This document shows, piece after piece, positions 63,830 through 64,000 of a DNA stretch of 64,000 bases (its first letter is position 1; each line of letters opens with the position of its first letter). The position numbers and the translations under genes are program-made. Source of the DNA: Neorickettsia risticii str. Illinois (GTDB lineage: Bacteria > Pseudomonadota > Alphaproteobacteria > Rickettsiales > Anaplasmataceae); assembly GCF_000022525.1 (NCBI RefSeq), contig NC_013009.1, forward strand, positions 124,001-188,000, read 5' to 3'. The notes under the pieces were generated by a model. The model saw only the letters and a list, made by a program, of their open reading frames with translations. It was not told the DNA's origin and did no database searches.

Positions 63830-64000
63830 ATGAAAACTCTATCTGGACTTAAGAATGGCATTGAAGGTCAAGTTTCTCCACCATTAGGTGAGATCGATCG
63901 GGCTATGGAGAAGTGCCTTGAAACTTATGTGAAACTAAATAGGGTACGGAATTCTCTTGTTCTTTCGCAAGGTATAGTTGAGCACAAAAATATACCTGAG
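63830..64000 (+). CDS. Start of an unknown protein, cut by the window end
   Basis: An ATG at 63830 opens 57 codons that stay open to the last base. The visible part is polar and probably helical (EIDRAMEKCLETYVKLNRV). I do not recognise it, and it could be a chance frame. Confidence 0.35.
   Translation, partial: MKTLSGLKNGIEGQVSPPLGEIDRAMEKCLETYVKLNRVRNSLVLSQGIVEHKNIPE

Overview
The window looks like a piece of the small, AT-leaning chromosome of an obligate intracellular alphaproteobacterium of the Anaplasmataceae, most probably Neorickettsia (N. sennetsu / N. risticii lineage). This is inferred from gene content: FAD-dependent ThyX instead of ThyA, a DhnA-type class I aldolase, a Rickettsiales-type isocitrate dehydrogenase with a long C-terminal extension, HdaA behind an AI-2E permease, complete-looking de novo purine and pyrimidine enzymes, scattered single-copy housekeeping genes instead of large operons, and no peptidoglycan or LPS genes. 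No phage, IS element, CRISPR array or rRNA gene was seen.

Region 1 (1-7.7 kb) is the accessory part. It holds an inverted, truncated copy of rluD, an orphan two-helix membrane protein (963-1529), the aldolase and xerD. It then holds an old tandem duplication of [promoter + two-helix membrane protein with a divergent tail + rluD 5' end] at about 4.05-5.2 kb and 6.2-7.2 kb. The intact rluD lies at 5056-6024. A 382-bp part of it is repeated without mismatch in inverted orientation at 115-496, and its first ~156 bp recur at 7041-7197. The two partial copies abut at the same rluD position, so they may be halves of one second copy split by an inversion.

Region 2 (7.7-16.6 kb): tRNA-Cys, an RND-type membrane fusion protein, an alanine/sodium symporter, pyrC, alaS, an SLC13-like anion transporter and tRNA-Leu(GAG). 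Region 3 (16.6-28.2 kb): ccmB, a DksA homologue, thyX, the hflK-hflC-degP protein-quality operon followed by dnaE, tRNA-Gln, a fusion of a degenerate YfiH/LACC1-like domain with an Smr domain, dnaN behind a near-consensus promoter, and tRNA-Phe.

Region 4 (28.3-41.4 kb): icd, an AEC permease, an M16 protease, hslVU, ispD, pyrD, an EPSP-synthase-like protein lacking almost all catalytic residues, a large AsmA/YhdP-like envelope protein and a lone MrpF-like subunit. Region 5 (41.9-57.3 kb): purH, gshB, a nitronate-monooxygenase-family flavoprotein, hdaA and an AI-2E permease, the RND pump that probably works with the distant adaptor at 7.9 kb, purF, an orphan small protein translationally coupled to efp, bamE, a dicarboxylate symporter and recF.

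Region 6 (57.7-64 kb): rsmD, a pair of palindromic elements upstream of bolA-grxD, pstC, an exported class I glutamine-amidotransferase-like protein, priA and a truncated unknown gene. The clearest candidates for something new are the duplicated membrane-protein/rluD locus with its inverted repeats, the LACC-Smr fusion and the EPSPS-like pseudoenzyme.
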